Shown: positions 35,190 through 46,610, counted from the first letter of the stretch. The stretch is 64,000 nt of DNA from Apium graveolens (GCF_009905375.1 NW_027418147.1:118204-182203), one strand, 5' to 3'. The notes: a model not told the origin generated them from the letters alone. Numbers and translations are program-made.

Positions 35190-36520
35190 ATTTTTTAAAA
35201 ATAATTTTTAATTGATCCAACCGTACGAATGTAATTTCCTACTAGTTTTAGAGGTGTGTATTTTTTTTTTTAAAAAAATAAATTTTATATCACGTGCTTT
35301 TATAATAGTCAAACCACGGTGCACACGGGTTCCCATTACGTAATCTTGTTCTCGGCGGTGATTCAATTTTTTTTAAAATTTTGTTCAACGATCCAACTGT
35401 ACGGATGATGATACCTACTAAATTCACAGATGTCTAAATGTTTTTTAAAAAAAATTAGATTTTATAGCGTGTGTTTTGATAATAGTCATATTACGGTAAA
35501 CACGGGTTCCTATCACCAAGTCTTGTCCCGAGTGATGATTCTATTTTTTTAAAAAATTTTGTTCAACGATCCAACCGTACGAATGATGATACCTATTAAT
35601 TTTAGAGATGTCTAATTTTTAAAAAAAAATTAGATTTTACATCGTGTGTTTTTATAATAGTCAAATTACGGTCAACACGAGTTCCTATAACCAAGTCTTG
35701 TCCTGAGTGGAGATTCTATTTTTTTTTAAATTCTTGTTCAACGATCCAACCGTACAGATGATGTTACCTACTAAGTTTAGAGATGTATAAATTTTTTTAA
35801 AAAAATGTAGATTTATATTATAATAGTCAAATTACAGCCAACACGAGTTCCTTTTACAAAGTCTTGTACCAGGTGGTGATTCTATTTTTTTTAAATTATT
35901 GTTCGACGATCCAACCATATGGATGATGTTACCTACTAATTTTAGAGATGTACAATTTTTTTTTAAAAATTAGATTTTATATCGTGTATTTTTATAAAGT
36001 CAAATTACGGTCAACACGGGTTCCTGTTGCCAAGTCTTGTCACGGGTGGTGATTCTATTTTTATAAATTATTTTTCGACGATCCAACCTTACGGATGATG
36101 TTACCTACTAATTTTAGAGATGTATAATTTTTTTGTAAAAATTATATTTTATATCGTGTGTTTTTATATTAGTCAAATTACGGTCAACACAGATTCGTAT
36201 TACCAAGTCTTGTACCGGGTGGTGATTCTATTTTTTTAAAATTCTTGTTCGACGATCACCATACGGATGATGTTACCTACTAATTTTAGGGATGTACAAA
36301 TTTTTTTAAAAAAATTTAGATTTTATATGCTGTGTTTTTATAATATTTAAAAAATTATATTTTATATCATTTGCTTTAATAATAGTCAATCCACGGTTAA
36401 TACAAGTTCCCATTAACTAGTGTTGTCCCGAATGGTGGTTCTATTTTTTTAAAATTTTTGTTCCACGATCCAATTATACGAATAATTGCTCCTATTTAAT
36501 TTAGAGACGTGTATTTTTTT
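35190..36520. repeat. ~175-bp tandem repeat, about 8 units
   Basis: A unit containing GATCCAACCGTACG, a TTTTAGAGATGT motif, a poly-A/T stretch and GTCAAATTACGGTCAACAC recurs with its GATCC near 35213, 35390, 35568, 35743, 35908, 36080, 36254 and 36468. Spacings are 165-178 bp, with the last 214. Units vary by substitutions and indels, so the array is not new. Noncoding. Confidence 0.9.
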
Positions 36521-36729
36521 TTAAAAAAATTCTGATTATATATAGTGTGACTTTTTAATAGTAAATTCCAATTATATAAAGTGTGACTTTTTAATAGTAA
36601 ATCGTGTAGTATCGATTGATTTTATCATTATCATGTTATTGTGACATTATTTGTACAATTTTATTATAATATTGAAAATTTTAAATATTTAATAACAAAC
36701 TAAAAAAGTAATTAAAAGAAATTTAGACA

Positions 36730-37125
36730 CAGATTTGCAGAGTTCCCGAAGCCAAATATTTGGGCGGCTATTTTCCCCCTTAACGAAAAATTGGGCGGAC
36801 TATTTTCCCCAATTGAAATTTCATTAAACTTAAATTTCCCCCAAATATCACTTTCTCACCTGCTATCTCTCAAGATAAGTGGCCTCCAATTATATCTTTC
36901 TCAATATCACACTTTCACCTTCACATCACGACCACCAACACATTTCCGCATCAGTGCTTATCTCACCGTCGGAGAAGACAGTGTTGTCAGTGTCGTAGTC
37001 GGAGTTTAGTTTATAGGAGAAGTTTTTAAATTTGTGCTTGAGATCGATGGGAGACGACGAAATTACTTCGCTGAAGATGGAGGATGTGGTTATATTAAGC
37101 CAGAAGCTCGATTCGCTCTATTAGC
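36730..37125 (+). other. Possible captured 5' gene end (unknown)
   Basis: Less AT-rich than its surroundings. Contains two near-identical 18-base copies of a TGGGCGG...CTATTTTCCCC motif (about 36760 and 36791), then a pyrimidine-rich stretch and a short frame from ATG 37047 (MGDDEITSLKMEDVVILSQK) to a TAG near 37124. It looks like a promoter or 5' UTR plus first codons of a host gene, perhaps captured with the MSI fragment, but I do not recognise it. Confidence 0.3.
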
Positions 37126-37289
37126 TTTCAATCTCTGAAAGCTTGTTGTTGTTAATACTAATTTTCTGTACTTATATATTGTCCCTTAAATCATAATATT
37201 ATAGTTAAGCTATTACCCGCCCGCGACTGTTTACCATTTTTCAAGTCTTATTAATGGAGGAAGACATGGCTTACCTGATGTTTTTGTAT

Positions 37290-37386
37290 AGAGAGGAAGT
37301 ATATCCGGTAGAATGGGATCCAAATCATGAAATAGTGCTGGCATCTTCTTCTGGTGATAGGAGGTTGATGGTCTGGATTTGAGCAG
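37290..37386 (+). pseudogene. MSI/RBBP4-like WD40 fragment, exon 1
   Basis: Reads EEVYPVEWDPNHEIVLASSS and then GDRRLMVW, the pattern of a WD40 repeat in the MSI1/FVE/RBBP4 family (V-E-W-x-P ... L-A-S-x-x-x-D-R-R-L-M-V-W-D). These histone-binding proteins act in chromatin assembly and Polycomb complexes. One G appears to be lost after VW, which shifts the frame into a TGA. A splice-donor-like GT follows at 37387. With 37917-38049 it forms a two-exon piece, much shorter than the ~400-residue family proteins. Confidence 0.8.
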
Positions 37387-37916
37387 GTACTCTAAAATGT
37401 AGAAATATATATTTGTTTATCTTCCATCATCATAGTTTATACTGTGCTGTGACCTGATTTTATAGTATTCTACTCATTTTTCAGTGTAGATTCACCCATG
37501 ATTGCAATTCCCTCTTGCAATAGTTTCTAGTTTTCAGTAAACTGACCAAAGGGCTAGTGTTTGGCGCCAAGGACTAGGATATTGATACAATGACTTCTCC
37601 TTATGCAAAATTAAAAGAAGATGTGAACAACAGAACACCTAAATTTTCTTGCTTCCATTTGCTTGTTATAAAATGAAAGAAAATCACATTATCAACAACT
37701 CTATAGCTACTGTATCTACTGGTGTTTTGTATATCGTCGATTTGGAATTTTTAAAAATTGGTTGAAATATCAGTAATAACATGTTTTGCATATTAGAAAG
37801 TCACTCCGTATTAAAATACAATTAGGTGCATTTGAGATTAATGATGCGCGACCGTAGTTTTTTTTCCCTTCAATATATCCTAGCTTACAAGAATTATGTA
37901 CATTTTATTCTTGCAG

Positions 37917-38049
37917 TATAAGAGATGAACAACTGGAGGGAGAAGTGAAAGATGGCCCTCCTGAGCTGCTTTACTCCCATGGTGACCACAAAGAAAATTT
38001 ATCAGATTTCGGATGTAACAAGATTGAGTCATGGGTTATTTCAAGTGTA
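37917..38049 (+). pseudogene. MSI/RBBP4-like WD40 fragment, exon 2
   Basis: Preceded by TTGCAG at 37911-37916, a good acceptor. Reads IRDEQLEGEVKDGPPELLYS and then HGDHKENLSDF...ESWVISSV. The D-G-P-P-E-L-L-x-x-H-G-x-H stretch followed by W-V-I-S-S-V is a signature of MSI1/RBBP4 proteins and directly follows exon 1 in the family. Similarity ends at about 38049. The intron between the exons is kept, so a genomic piece was captured, not a cDNA. Confidence 0.85.
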
Positions 38050-38220
38050 ACAAAACTAAGTACCACCCATTGGTAATCTTCTATTCAGCAAGCCTTCGTG
38101 CTGCTCTGTTAACAGTTACTTGTTTATATCTTGTAAGCACATCAACATAACTGATTTAATTGATACTTTACCAAAGTGTGTACGCATCCTCGGTTACATG
38201 TTTTTATATCTTGTTATATA

Positions 38221-38328
38221 AATTGTATCATTTCTTTGTCATAGCATCCAACAAGGTGAGAGAGTCCTCCCGTTAGAGCTTTAAATGAGAGTGTTCATAT
38301 TGCATTTGGTCTCTCCTTAAAAAGACAG
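38221..38328. repeat. ~107-bp repeat shared with the decayed ORF cluster, copy 2
   Basis: Direct match to 34209-34316. Shows that the transposon also took in a piece of the neighbouring element type, or that both derive from a common older repeat. Confidence 0.8.
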
Positions 38329-38329
38329 A

Positions 38330-39480
38330 TATTATAGTTCACTGTCCATCAGAATATCCATTGATTTTAAAGGGTGACAAGTTCTGGTATTAGTCATCAT
38401 CTTAATTTCAGGTGTTGAGTGCTTGTATTTATAAAACTTTGCACCCTGTAATAGTAAGGATACGTAGAACAGTAAGTTTGTCCTTAATGTTCAGTGTTTA
38501 AATACACTTTAAATTAAGGAACATAAAAAGCATAAGAAACTCAAATCCTCAGCTTTTTTATGGACAGAAGAAGTGTATACACTATGTAGAATATTTACTG
38601 TTCAACAACTTTTTGGTTTAGAGCAAGTAGCAAAATAGAGCAACAAAAATTTAAATCCATAACCTCTCTTTTTGATTTCTGTTTTTTACTTGCTCTTAAC
38701 CACTTCTACTTTTAACATTTATATGTGAATGAGATGTTGTTAATATGTTATGTTTTACTACTCTTTTATTTCCTTATATTATCTTATTCTTTTTAATTTT
38801 TTGAACCCCATGGCATGCCTACTGAATTCCTTTTTTTCATCGTATGCCAGATTCAGTATGTCAAATTACTGTAAACTTCATTTAATATAATTTATGTAAC
38901 CGTAATATATGTCATTTTTCAGATTGAATAAGCAAATAATGTATAAATTATACCCACATAGTTTTATGTTCTAACCCTTCTGTTCAAGCTTTGCGTAGGA
39001 GCCTGTTCTTCCTGCAACCTTCCTCCGAACACGCACAATTTTAATGCTTGGAAATATGTATGCCATCAAATTTCAAGCATGGAGGAGCATTTTAAGAAAA
39101 GAATTTAGAATTTATGAGATCTGGAGGATGATTGGCTCAGGAAATTCATGTATAAATTTTTTACTAACATGGTTATGCTCTAGAACATTCCTATGATCAT
39201 GGCAGTGCTTATATTTGGACTTGCACTTTGGTTGAATGTCGTTCTCCTTGATGTAGGAAAAGTGTTTACTATCATATATCTTTCATTATTGAGTATTTTG
39301 ATATTTTTGCTCTTTTGAAGTTAGAAATTATGTACTTTGATAGTTAGAACCAAAGTATTTATCTGGTTTCATCTATGTTTGTTGATAAGACTTTAGAATC
39401 GGTTAAATAAGTTTTATGTTTCGTTAGATGCATGTTGTATTGAATGTTGGATGCCTTATTTGGCAGAAATAATGTAAAAG
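38330..39480. other. Unassigned interior of the MSI-bearing transposon
   Basis: AT-rich with no recognisable coding. Phrases such as TTCCTGCAACCTTCC near 39010 hint at further gene-derived fragments, but nothing can be named. Confidence 0.4.
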
Positions 39481-39499
39481 CAGAACAATTATTTCAAAA

Positions 39500-39960
39500 A
39501 ATTTATTTTTGTAGTGTTGCATTTGACTTTATACGGTGTTGCGTAATACTAAACATGATGTTGCATATTAATAACAATGGTGTTGCAGATGACTAAAATC
39601 AGTGTTGCATTACACATTGTAGGACCACTGCTGACGTGGCAAAAGTGGCTCCCACCGCTAATGTGGAAAATGTGGGACCCCTTGCTGACGTGTCAAAGTA
39701 GGGGCCACTACTGACGTGGAAATATGACGTGTCACTTGCCACGTAGGACACAGTGGTGATGTGACTTCATTTTATGCGACAATAACTGTTATTGTCATTG
39801 TATGCTTTTACTGTTGCAAAATACGCATAATGCAACGCTTTCTAGTGTTGCATAGTTCGTTGCCTTAAGGCTCTACGACCACGTCCACATTGGCAACCCC
39901 TGCCTGGTGTTGCCTATTACCTTATGCAACACCATTTAGGCCTTACTCAACTGTATAGTA
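39500..39960. repeat. Right subterminal region, GTTGC and GACGTGGC repeats
   Basis: Inverted partner of 34560-35160, with repeated GTGTTGC and GCTGACGTG motifs up to the right terminal repeat. Confidence 0.8.
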
Positions 39961-40559
39961 GGGATTACCTATGTGCACTTGTGGCGTAGTATATGGCTAT
40001 TCTTTATTTATATATTCATGATCTTATTCACAGAAGGCATGTTAATAACCTAATTGTATACTAGATGATAATTTCTGCTTCCAAACTTTATATCTTTGTT
40101 ACCTTTTCGATTTAATTTAGGAAATGGGAAGAGTTTGCAGTTTGTAAAGGTCAGAATTGAGGTACTTTGTGATTTTTTATGTTTTCTTTTGGCTTATTAA
40201 CTTAATGCTCTTGTGAAATATAATTATCTTGGTTGTACAACACAGGGCTGATCCTTTCAACTATTACAAATTATAACATTCTCTACTAGTATATTTTGGG
40301 ACTTAAGTTTTGTCAGTATTATGGTTAAATACATTCTCCAATAGAACCAAAGATTAGTAAAAATTCAAATATATATTGTTAAAACGTGTTTGATACATTA
40401 ATTATAAACCAATAAACAATGTGAATAAGGCTATTTAACAACATAAATTTAAACAAAACCGATATTATATAACACCTATAACAATGGTTACCTACATGAA
40501 TTAATGGTAAACTGTATTTTTCGTACCAGTTACATATAAATAAACGATATCTAAAATTT

Positions 40560-40727
40560 ATAAAAATATTATAAGACATTAGAAATCTTCCAAAAGTGTT
40601 GTATAAGACTACTTTAGACATCATGTAAAACCGATGTCTATGTAAAATTAACTTTAACATCAGTCACGATCTATTTTTATATACACATCGTTGTTTACCC
40701 AATATCTAAAATCTCTTTCTAGTAGTG
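40560..40727. mobile_element. CACTA-type end, partner end uncertain
   Basis: Ends in TTTCTAGTAGTG at 40727, the inverse of CACTACTAGAAA, and has ACCGATGTC and CATCAGTCACGAT motifs just inside it, like the subterminal repeats of the full CACTA element at 45602-50365. A possible decayed left end CTCTACTAG lies at 40281, but the flanking bases (ATT and GCT) do not match as a target duplication. Confidence 0.5.
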
Positions 40728-40757
40728 GCTTGAAAATATTCAAAGCTAACAGCTTCA

Positions 40758-40911
40758 ACCATATATGAATTGCTACATAATTTGTTGTTTTGGCCCTTAA
40801 AGTATTAATATTTGTACCCATAGATCCCAAACTTACCATATAGGAATTGCTACATAATTTGTTGTTTTGGCCCTTAAAGTATTAATATTTGTACCCATAA
40901 ATCTCAAACTT
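40758..40911. repeat. 77-bp tandem duplication
   Basis: Two direct copies, starting ACCATATATGAATTGCTAC and ACCATATAGGAATTGCTAC. The unit resembles a shortened part of the R repeat (compare 1630-1860: GGAATTGCTA ... AAAGTATTAATATTTTACCC). Confidence 0.8.
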
Positions 40912-40988
40912 AAGTTGTAAGGAATTTTTTGAAAGGGAGGGTCGGGATTCACGGGCAAGAGGGTGTTTGTGAGGGTTGTGGACTAATA

Positions 40989-41001
40989 GAAAATAGAGTG
41001 T
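40989..41001. repeat. SINE target-site duplication, left
   Basis: GAAAATAGAGTGT, matching 41219-41231 (GAAAATAGAATGT) with one difference. Confidence 0.85.
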
Positions 41002-41218
41002 TATGTAACCCGCAGCCCCTACCCTTCGGGTGTGCACTAGGTAAACCCTATAGGCTCACGTAATAACTTGCAAATCACATGAACCAAGGTAAACCGCATT
41101 TAAGCGACATGCTCTGACTTAGGAGGCATAATCATAAATTCTCCTCGTGTGAGATTCGAACCTGTGACCAAGAGGATAGTTATCCCCTCTTTAACCAACT
41201 GAGCCAACCCTCGCGGGC
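41002..41218 (-). mobile_element. tRNA-derived SINE
   Basis: A 217-bp minus-strand element. Near its 5' end it has an RNA polymerase III A box (TGGCTCAGTTGG, 41195-41206) and B box (GGTTCGAATCTC, 41151-41162), spaced as in a tRNA. Its 3' part has GGGTAGGGGCTGCGGGTTAC, like the end of plant Au-type SINEs. It is flanked by 13-bp duplications. It does not form a good tRNA acceptor stem, so it is a SINE head, not a tRNA gene. SINEs are copied by LINE enzymes. Confidence 0.85.
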
Positions 41219-41231
41219 GAAAATAGAATGT

Positions 41232-42420
41232 GTTTCAAGGCCACAAATAGGGGTGTTGTTGATGGTTATGCGCTAGTTTAGGGTTATAGCAATAGCCTTG
41301 TTTCTCATTTTTTACTCATTCAAATATATAATTTTATAATTTTAAGTTACTTTATTATATAGATAATTTACTTAGAGAATATAATTTATTATAATTTAAT
41401 ATAGTACATATGTTATATAGTTAATTAGTTATTTAATCAAACTTACACATTTTAATGTAACAAATTTTGTTTTCAAATAATTATTTCTTTAATTTAAACA
41501 TAATTTTGAAATTTTTTTGATTTAATACATGAACAATTATAATAATTAATTTTTTTTAAACTCAAATTTTAGTTACCAAACCTTCACTAGTAACTCTTCA
41601 TCCACAATATACAAGGATGAACCCTTCCCTTTTAACGGAGCATCCAAGAGACAGGTTAAACCCACCAAGCCCAACTCAACCCAACTCCCCCCAAGCCTAA
41701 CCCAAATCTACGGTAACTCCTCAACCTTTAATCTAAATTAATTCATGATATAAGTGTTTTTAACATGTACATGCTTAGTAAAAATAATTAATAATTTTTT
41801 TAAGTTATAATATTTAGAAAGTGTTAAATTTTGTTGGAAGGTCTTAACTAAACAATCAAACAAACCTATTAACAAACCCATTAACAAACCCATTATTCTT
41901 ATATTAATATTGTAATATAAAACACATATGAAACCTTACCAAGAAAGATTTGGACAAAGTTAAAAAATATATATATGTGAGTGCTATTAAAATGGGTAGT
42001 AATGATTTTAGAACTTAAAAATAAATACCAAGAATTACTTGTAATTACAAATTAACAAAATCTGAATATAAACCTAAATTTGGTAAATGGTGTGCTATTT
42101 TGTTGGCCTTTTAACTATTAACAAAATGTTAAATATAACATATATAATATAATAAGGTAATTAAATTATATGGAAAAAAGTACATGGTTTTAAAGGGTTT
42201 GACCTATAACTAGAGCTGAAAACCTAGTTCCAAATGCTATAGTTATTGGACTAATAAATGATTCCAAATTCAAGTTTTTGATAGACAATATAGGAATATA
42301 GGTGGTGTGTTGAATCATTTTCTCCATTATTAGATTCGCTTAACCTACTCTCTCGCATAATATCCTATAACTTATACATATATCCTATAACCTATTTGGG
42401 CTATCCAGGGACTCTAAACG
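41232..42420. other. AT-rich stretch with no recognised feature
   Basis: Nothing recognisable on either strand beyond simple AT-rich DNA and short repeats such as AACAAACCCATT near 41865-41890. Confidence 0.55.
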
Positions 42421-42424
42421 GTAG

Positions 42425-43110
42425 GTCTGATACAAAAACCTGTCATGCCCCGACTTAACAATATATTATACAAATTATTACAATAGATAACAAAAGAAAG
42501 TAAATACAACTGAATCCAAGATCTTACAGTTTAGGGTTTGGAACAGCCCAAAACTATAAACTATTCAACCTGATTTCTAATATCGAGTCCTCACACAAAA
42601 CGATCACTAATCTACCTGAGCTCGAACATATGCATCGGCATCACAAGTCTTATGCACTGTCTGCTTCAATATAACCATATCTGCTAGCTGAAATATCAGG
42701 GTGAAAGCAAGTAGTGAACCAAATGTTCAACAAGTGCTATACAATACAATACAAAACATAAATCGAGATATAAGAATAACAATGTGAAGGTAGAGCTAAT
42801 AATAGCAAGAGATAAACTTTTGAGTGATGGCATCATTTATTTGTAACAAAACAATTCAAAACTATTTCTGTATCAAAAACCATTTTATGACGCTACGGAT
42901 TACAGCCGGTGATCAGCCGCGAAGTAATCCTGAACCTCGCGGTTCTAGAACATTAATGGGATCCCTAGGCAACTTTTAAGCCTACAAATGAAGAGCGGAA
43001 ATGACTTGCCTCTCAGTCCAGATCCACTATTTAAGAAAACATTTGTCCCCCTTTGGGACTGGAAGTCAAATTTTAAACTTTTTATTTTAAAAACCGATGC
43101 CAATTGCTAA
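42425..43110 (-). mobile_element. LTR fragment related to the LARD LTR
   Basis: Begins TGTCATGCCCCGACTTAAC at 42441, the same layout as the LARD TGTTACGCCCCC end, and is preceded by a decayed primer-binding site (GTCTGATAC, about 42425-42434). At about 42905-42930 it has CCGGTGATCAGCCGCGAAG, matching CCGGTGATCAGCCGCGGAG of the LARD LTRs (about 7547). The rest is too diverged to follow, so this is a partial relative on the minus strand. Confidence 0.65.
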
Positions 43111-45598
43111 TTAACTACTTAAACAGTAAATATTTTTAATAAAATTTTAAATTAACTCCGAAGCACTGTAGAAAGATTTATTATATTCAAGGCCATGATC
43201 CACTAGACTATACTTTATCAAGAGAAATTGCAAGGTTTCCATATACATTCTACTAGTACATTCTAGAATCTTTATTATTTAGTTCATAACCATACACCAC
43301 TAGTCATATGTTTACAACATCTCCCTTATCTTGTCTTATAGTTTTATGATATCTAAAATAAATATTATTTTGAGTATTGAACATAGGGAAAACCATAAAT
43401 CCACCTCTTTTGTCTTTTAAAATTAGAGGTTTATTTTACTATATTCAAGGAGACAAATGTGTAAGTGACATCAAGTTCCTAATTGAGAAGCCATCATTAA
43501 TCATTAATATACACACCGGTGCCCATGTATATTTTTGTGACTGAGTATCCGATATTTTCATATATTTTGTTTTTTATTGCTTATTTCCATTTTTTTCAAC
43601 CTACCTTGAAGATTTGATATGTTGTATTTTGGGTGTGGTTATCTTTTTTAACCCATACAAGTATTGTGTGTTGATATTTTTTAAATTTCTATACAACAGT
43701 TGATTTAAAAGAGATTTTTTGTGTCCTGGTAGGTCCTCGCCATATTTGTGAAAAAAAGAGATCGGACAATTTGGATAGAATTATTTGGTAGTTGTTGTTT
43801 ACAATGGATAATGGTCATAGAGAAAGTGAATATATTTGTTCTCATAAAAAAATGTTATTCTTGATTTTTTCTTTCATTCTACCACATTTTTACAAATTAA
43901 TTAAAGTCAAAAAATAGAAAAAATCAAATATAAGTACTAGAGAAATTATTAATTATATTAAAGTTTGTTGTTTGAGCCCAATTACATTATTGGTCTATTA
44001 ATTTTGGATTGACTTTTTGGTAGGTGGATGAAAAACTAGTTGATAACCTTCTTATTCAATATTAATTTCTATTTATTATCTTTTTAACATAATGGTGAAT
44101 ATTTCCTTCCAAAATCTTTACATAATATGTTTGTGTTCCTATTTGCAGTGAAACAATGAAGAAAATGCTCCACAATAGTAAAGATTACTTGTATATGATA
44201 GGTATTGTATACAATTTAATAAATTGATGCAAAATATTAAATATTCTTTTTATGTGGTAACGTTACACACCAAATTGAATTGGACAAGTGTTTTCCACCT
44301 TTCTTACAACCAACCAAACACATGCTCATGAAATTGGATCCTACTAACAGGTTTTGAAGATCATGACACATGAGAATGGAAGGACTGTGCCTATACATCC
44401 AACCTGCTATTGCACGTGCAAAAGGGCAATTGATTAGCCCCAATGGTTGCAAGCCAGTTCTTATAGAGTTAATGCTGCCAGATTAATACCCAAATCCCAA
44501 ATCACTATTAGACAAATGAATGTGAAGAAAGAAAACAATAATAACTTTAAGTAAACCATGTTCATATATACATAGTGTTTTAATAAATTATTTTAGTTAT
44601 TACCAAGAATTGTAACTCTTGAAACTTTTGTTAAAAGTGAGCCTTGGTTGTCTTGGTTGAAAGATTGACTGGTAGGGTGTTAAAAAATTTTTTATAGTTG
44701 ATTTCTCCTTAATACTTTGTTAGATAAGGCCATATTTTTATTTTATACAGAAATACTATGTAGTGCAATGTTATGGGGTCATCTTATTCATTTAAAATAC
44801 TTAATTGTACATTTGGGATGAAAAACTCATACCATATCAAGTTTATATCTTTTTCCACCCATATCTTTTCTATATTGTTGTAAATATAAAAATATCTAAA
44901 ACTAAACCAATTCAAAATCGTACAAAAATATAAAAAATGAAACACAAAAGTGAAATATTTATATATATTTCAATCTTATGTAGTAAAAAAAAGATATATA
45001 TTTAAGTAAAAATTTTAAAAATGAAATATTTCTTGATTATTTTACAAATTCTTATCTAATGTTATTTAGTTAAATCTAAGTAGATCATTGTGGAACCAAT
45101 TAATTGCTTGTGTGGGCATATGGGGGCATACCAGAGTTCTAGAAATTAGGTCAAGCTATCACATGCCCCTCCATAACCGGAAAAAGTCCAATGAAAAGTA
45201 TAATGTAAGATGTTATTAGTAAAGTGATCTTCAATTTGCTAAATGAAGTATTTTGTGGTCAATTTTTGTGACTTCATACTATAATTTTTGTTGTTTAATG
45301 TTATTATGAATTATGATACAGTAACTACACACATTCGACCAAGTTGGACAAAAACAAATATCTAGGACACTCATCAATGATGCTACTACTAAATACTTAT
45401 GCAAATTCTTGAGCACCAAATAACCAATCACCTACATGACTTAATAAAACATAAAAGTCTAGTTATATCACTTCATCCTTAAAAATTTATATTGCCTCTC
45501 ATATTGAGGTTTGATTTAAAATTTCATTAGAACTTTATTTGAATAATAGCTCATTTCATTGTAAGCTTTTACATATGTGTTTTGTATTTATCTCGACC
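43111..45598. other. Unassigned AT-rich region
   Basis: No gene, transposon end or tandem repeat recognised. A 71-codon minus-strand frame at 44237-44452 (MQPLGLINCPFARAIAGWMY) lies in a slightly GC-richer patch, but it has no recognisable domain and no gene context; it is left unassigned. Confidence 0.5.
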
Positions 45599-45601
45599 TA
45601 T
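45599..45601. repeat. CACTA target-site duplication TAT, left
   Basis: TAT directly before CACTA; repeated at 50366-50368 directly after TAGTG. Confidence 0.9.
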
Positions 45602-45739
45602 CACTACTAGAAAAAGTAGAATAGACATCACCTCTTTTACATCGGTTGCTTATTTCAACGATGTAAAAAGTATTTTAGACATCGGTTTTGAGCAAGCGAT
45701 GTCTTTTGTGCTTATAAACATCAAAAAAATTTCAGCAGC

Positions 45740-46090
45740 GCGCCTTCCCCATTCCCCCTAGCCAAAATTTCATTCCCTCTTAAATTTCCCTCGTTTTGCC
45801 TTAGTTTATTTTCGACTCTTCCCCCTCTTTTTAACTTTATCCTCAAATATAAATTTAAAAAAACACAAAATAAAAAATCAAAGCTATCAAAACTCTCTCT
45901 GACGGAAGAACATCTCTCTCTCTCCATCACTCTTACTTCCCCTCTCCACCCATCTTTCTGAACTCTCAACGTAGAACCCTAAATTCAAAACCTAACTTTC
46001 CAAATTGAAACTAAGAACTAACAATTAAGATCCCTAATTTGAATTATATTTTTCAATTACATGAACCCTAACTCTTGTTTTCAATAAATC
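45740..46090 (+). other. Possible captured promoter/5' UTR stretch
   Basis: Pyrimidine-rich (runs of CTCTCT, CCCCTC) with a GAACCCTAA-type context, resembling a plant 5' leader. It lies directly upstream of the LYK-like exons and may come from the same or a third gene. The minus-strand 82-codon frame here (45721-45969) is a by-product of the composition. Confidence 0.3.
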
Positions 46091-46112
46091 GTTCGATTTG
46101 TGTTAACTAGGT

Positions 46113-46188
46113 GCAAATTTGTTGAGGAGATATAATCCTGGTGTTGATTTTAGTGCAGGGAGAGGAATTGTTTATGTTCCTGGCAAAG
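46113..46188 (+). pseudogene. CERK1/LYK-like LysM receptor kinase fragment, exon i
   Basis: Reads ANLLRRYNPGVDFSAGRGIV and then YVPGK, the end of the third LysM domain and pre-membrane region in CERK1-type receptors (N-x-x-x-R-Y-N-P-x-x-x-F-S-x-G-x-G-I-V-Y-V-P-G). These receptors detect chitin or Nod-type oligosaccharides at the plasma membrane. A donor GT follows at 46189, with phase matching the next exon. Confidence 0.85.
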
Positions 46189-46461
46189 GTGATCTTTCGG
46201 TTTTTGTGAGCTTGAATTTTGTTTTATATTAATGTCGATAGAATTATGCATCTGGTTTAGAATTATAGTGCTTTGTGTAAAGATTGATTTGGTAGTAATT
46301 AGTCTATATGTATGTCGTATTTTTCCTTAGAAGCTGGTAATTTAGTCTTTATAATTACTGATAGTTTTAAAGATATTTGCAAGTGTAAATGAATTCTTGG
46401 TAATTATTTTTTTTGTTTATCTTGAATGTGTATTTCTAAAGTTATCTTTTCGCTTTTGCAG

Positions 46462-46495
46462 ATCAAAATGAAACTTTTGTACCCTTCAAATCCAG
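46462..46495 (+). pseudogene. CERK1/LYK-like fragment, exon ii
   Basis: Flanked by TTTTGCAG and GT. Joined in phase to exon i it continues PGKDQNETFVPFKS, the stalk before the transmembrane segment in this family. The split codon (AAA G|AT) is kept exactly. Confidence 0.8.
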
Positions 46496-46610
46496 GTAGC
46501 TTATCTATATTTCTGATTTGAGAGTGCTATATATTATAACTAGCTTTGTCATGGTGAAGTTTCCGTTAAATTGACATCTGATTCAGTTTTGTTTGTTTTC
46601 CTTTTTGCAG

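Larger units (their letters stand above)
34551..39988. mobile_element. Non-autonomous TIR DNA transposon with captured MSI-like fragment
   Basis: The left end TACGCCATAAGTGCACATAG is matched by the inverted right end TACGCCACAAGTGCACATAG (39969-39988). Both ends continue into several hundred bases rich in GTTGC/GCAAC and in GACGTGGC-type repeats (34560-35160 and 39500-39960), as in subterminal binding regions of CACTA elements. If the first bases are read as decayed CACTA (CGTTACG and TACTACG), it would be a CACTA element, but no 3-bp target duplication was found, so the superfamily is uncertain. No transposase is seen. Inside lie about eight ~175-bp tandem repeats and two exons resembling an MSI/RBBP4 gene. 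Confidence 0.75.

Noticed and set aside
40281..40727. Short complete CACTA element with left end CTCTACTAG
   Set aside because: The left end matches for only nine bases and the flanking triplets differ; only the right end is reported.
41145..41218. A tRNA gene on the minus strand
   Set aside because: A and B boxes are present, but acceptor and anticodon arms pair poorly and the unit continues into a SINE body with flanking duplications.
44237..44452. 71-codon minus-strand frame as a host gene
   Set aside because: No domain, no splice or promoter context, and no second copy to test conservation.
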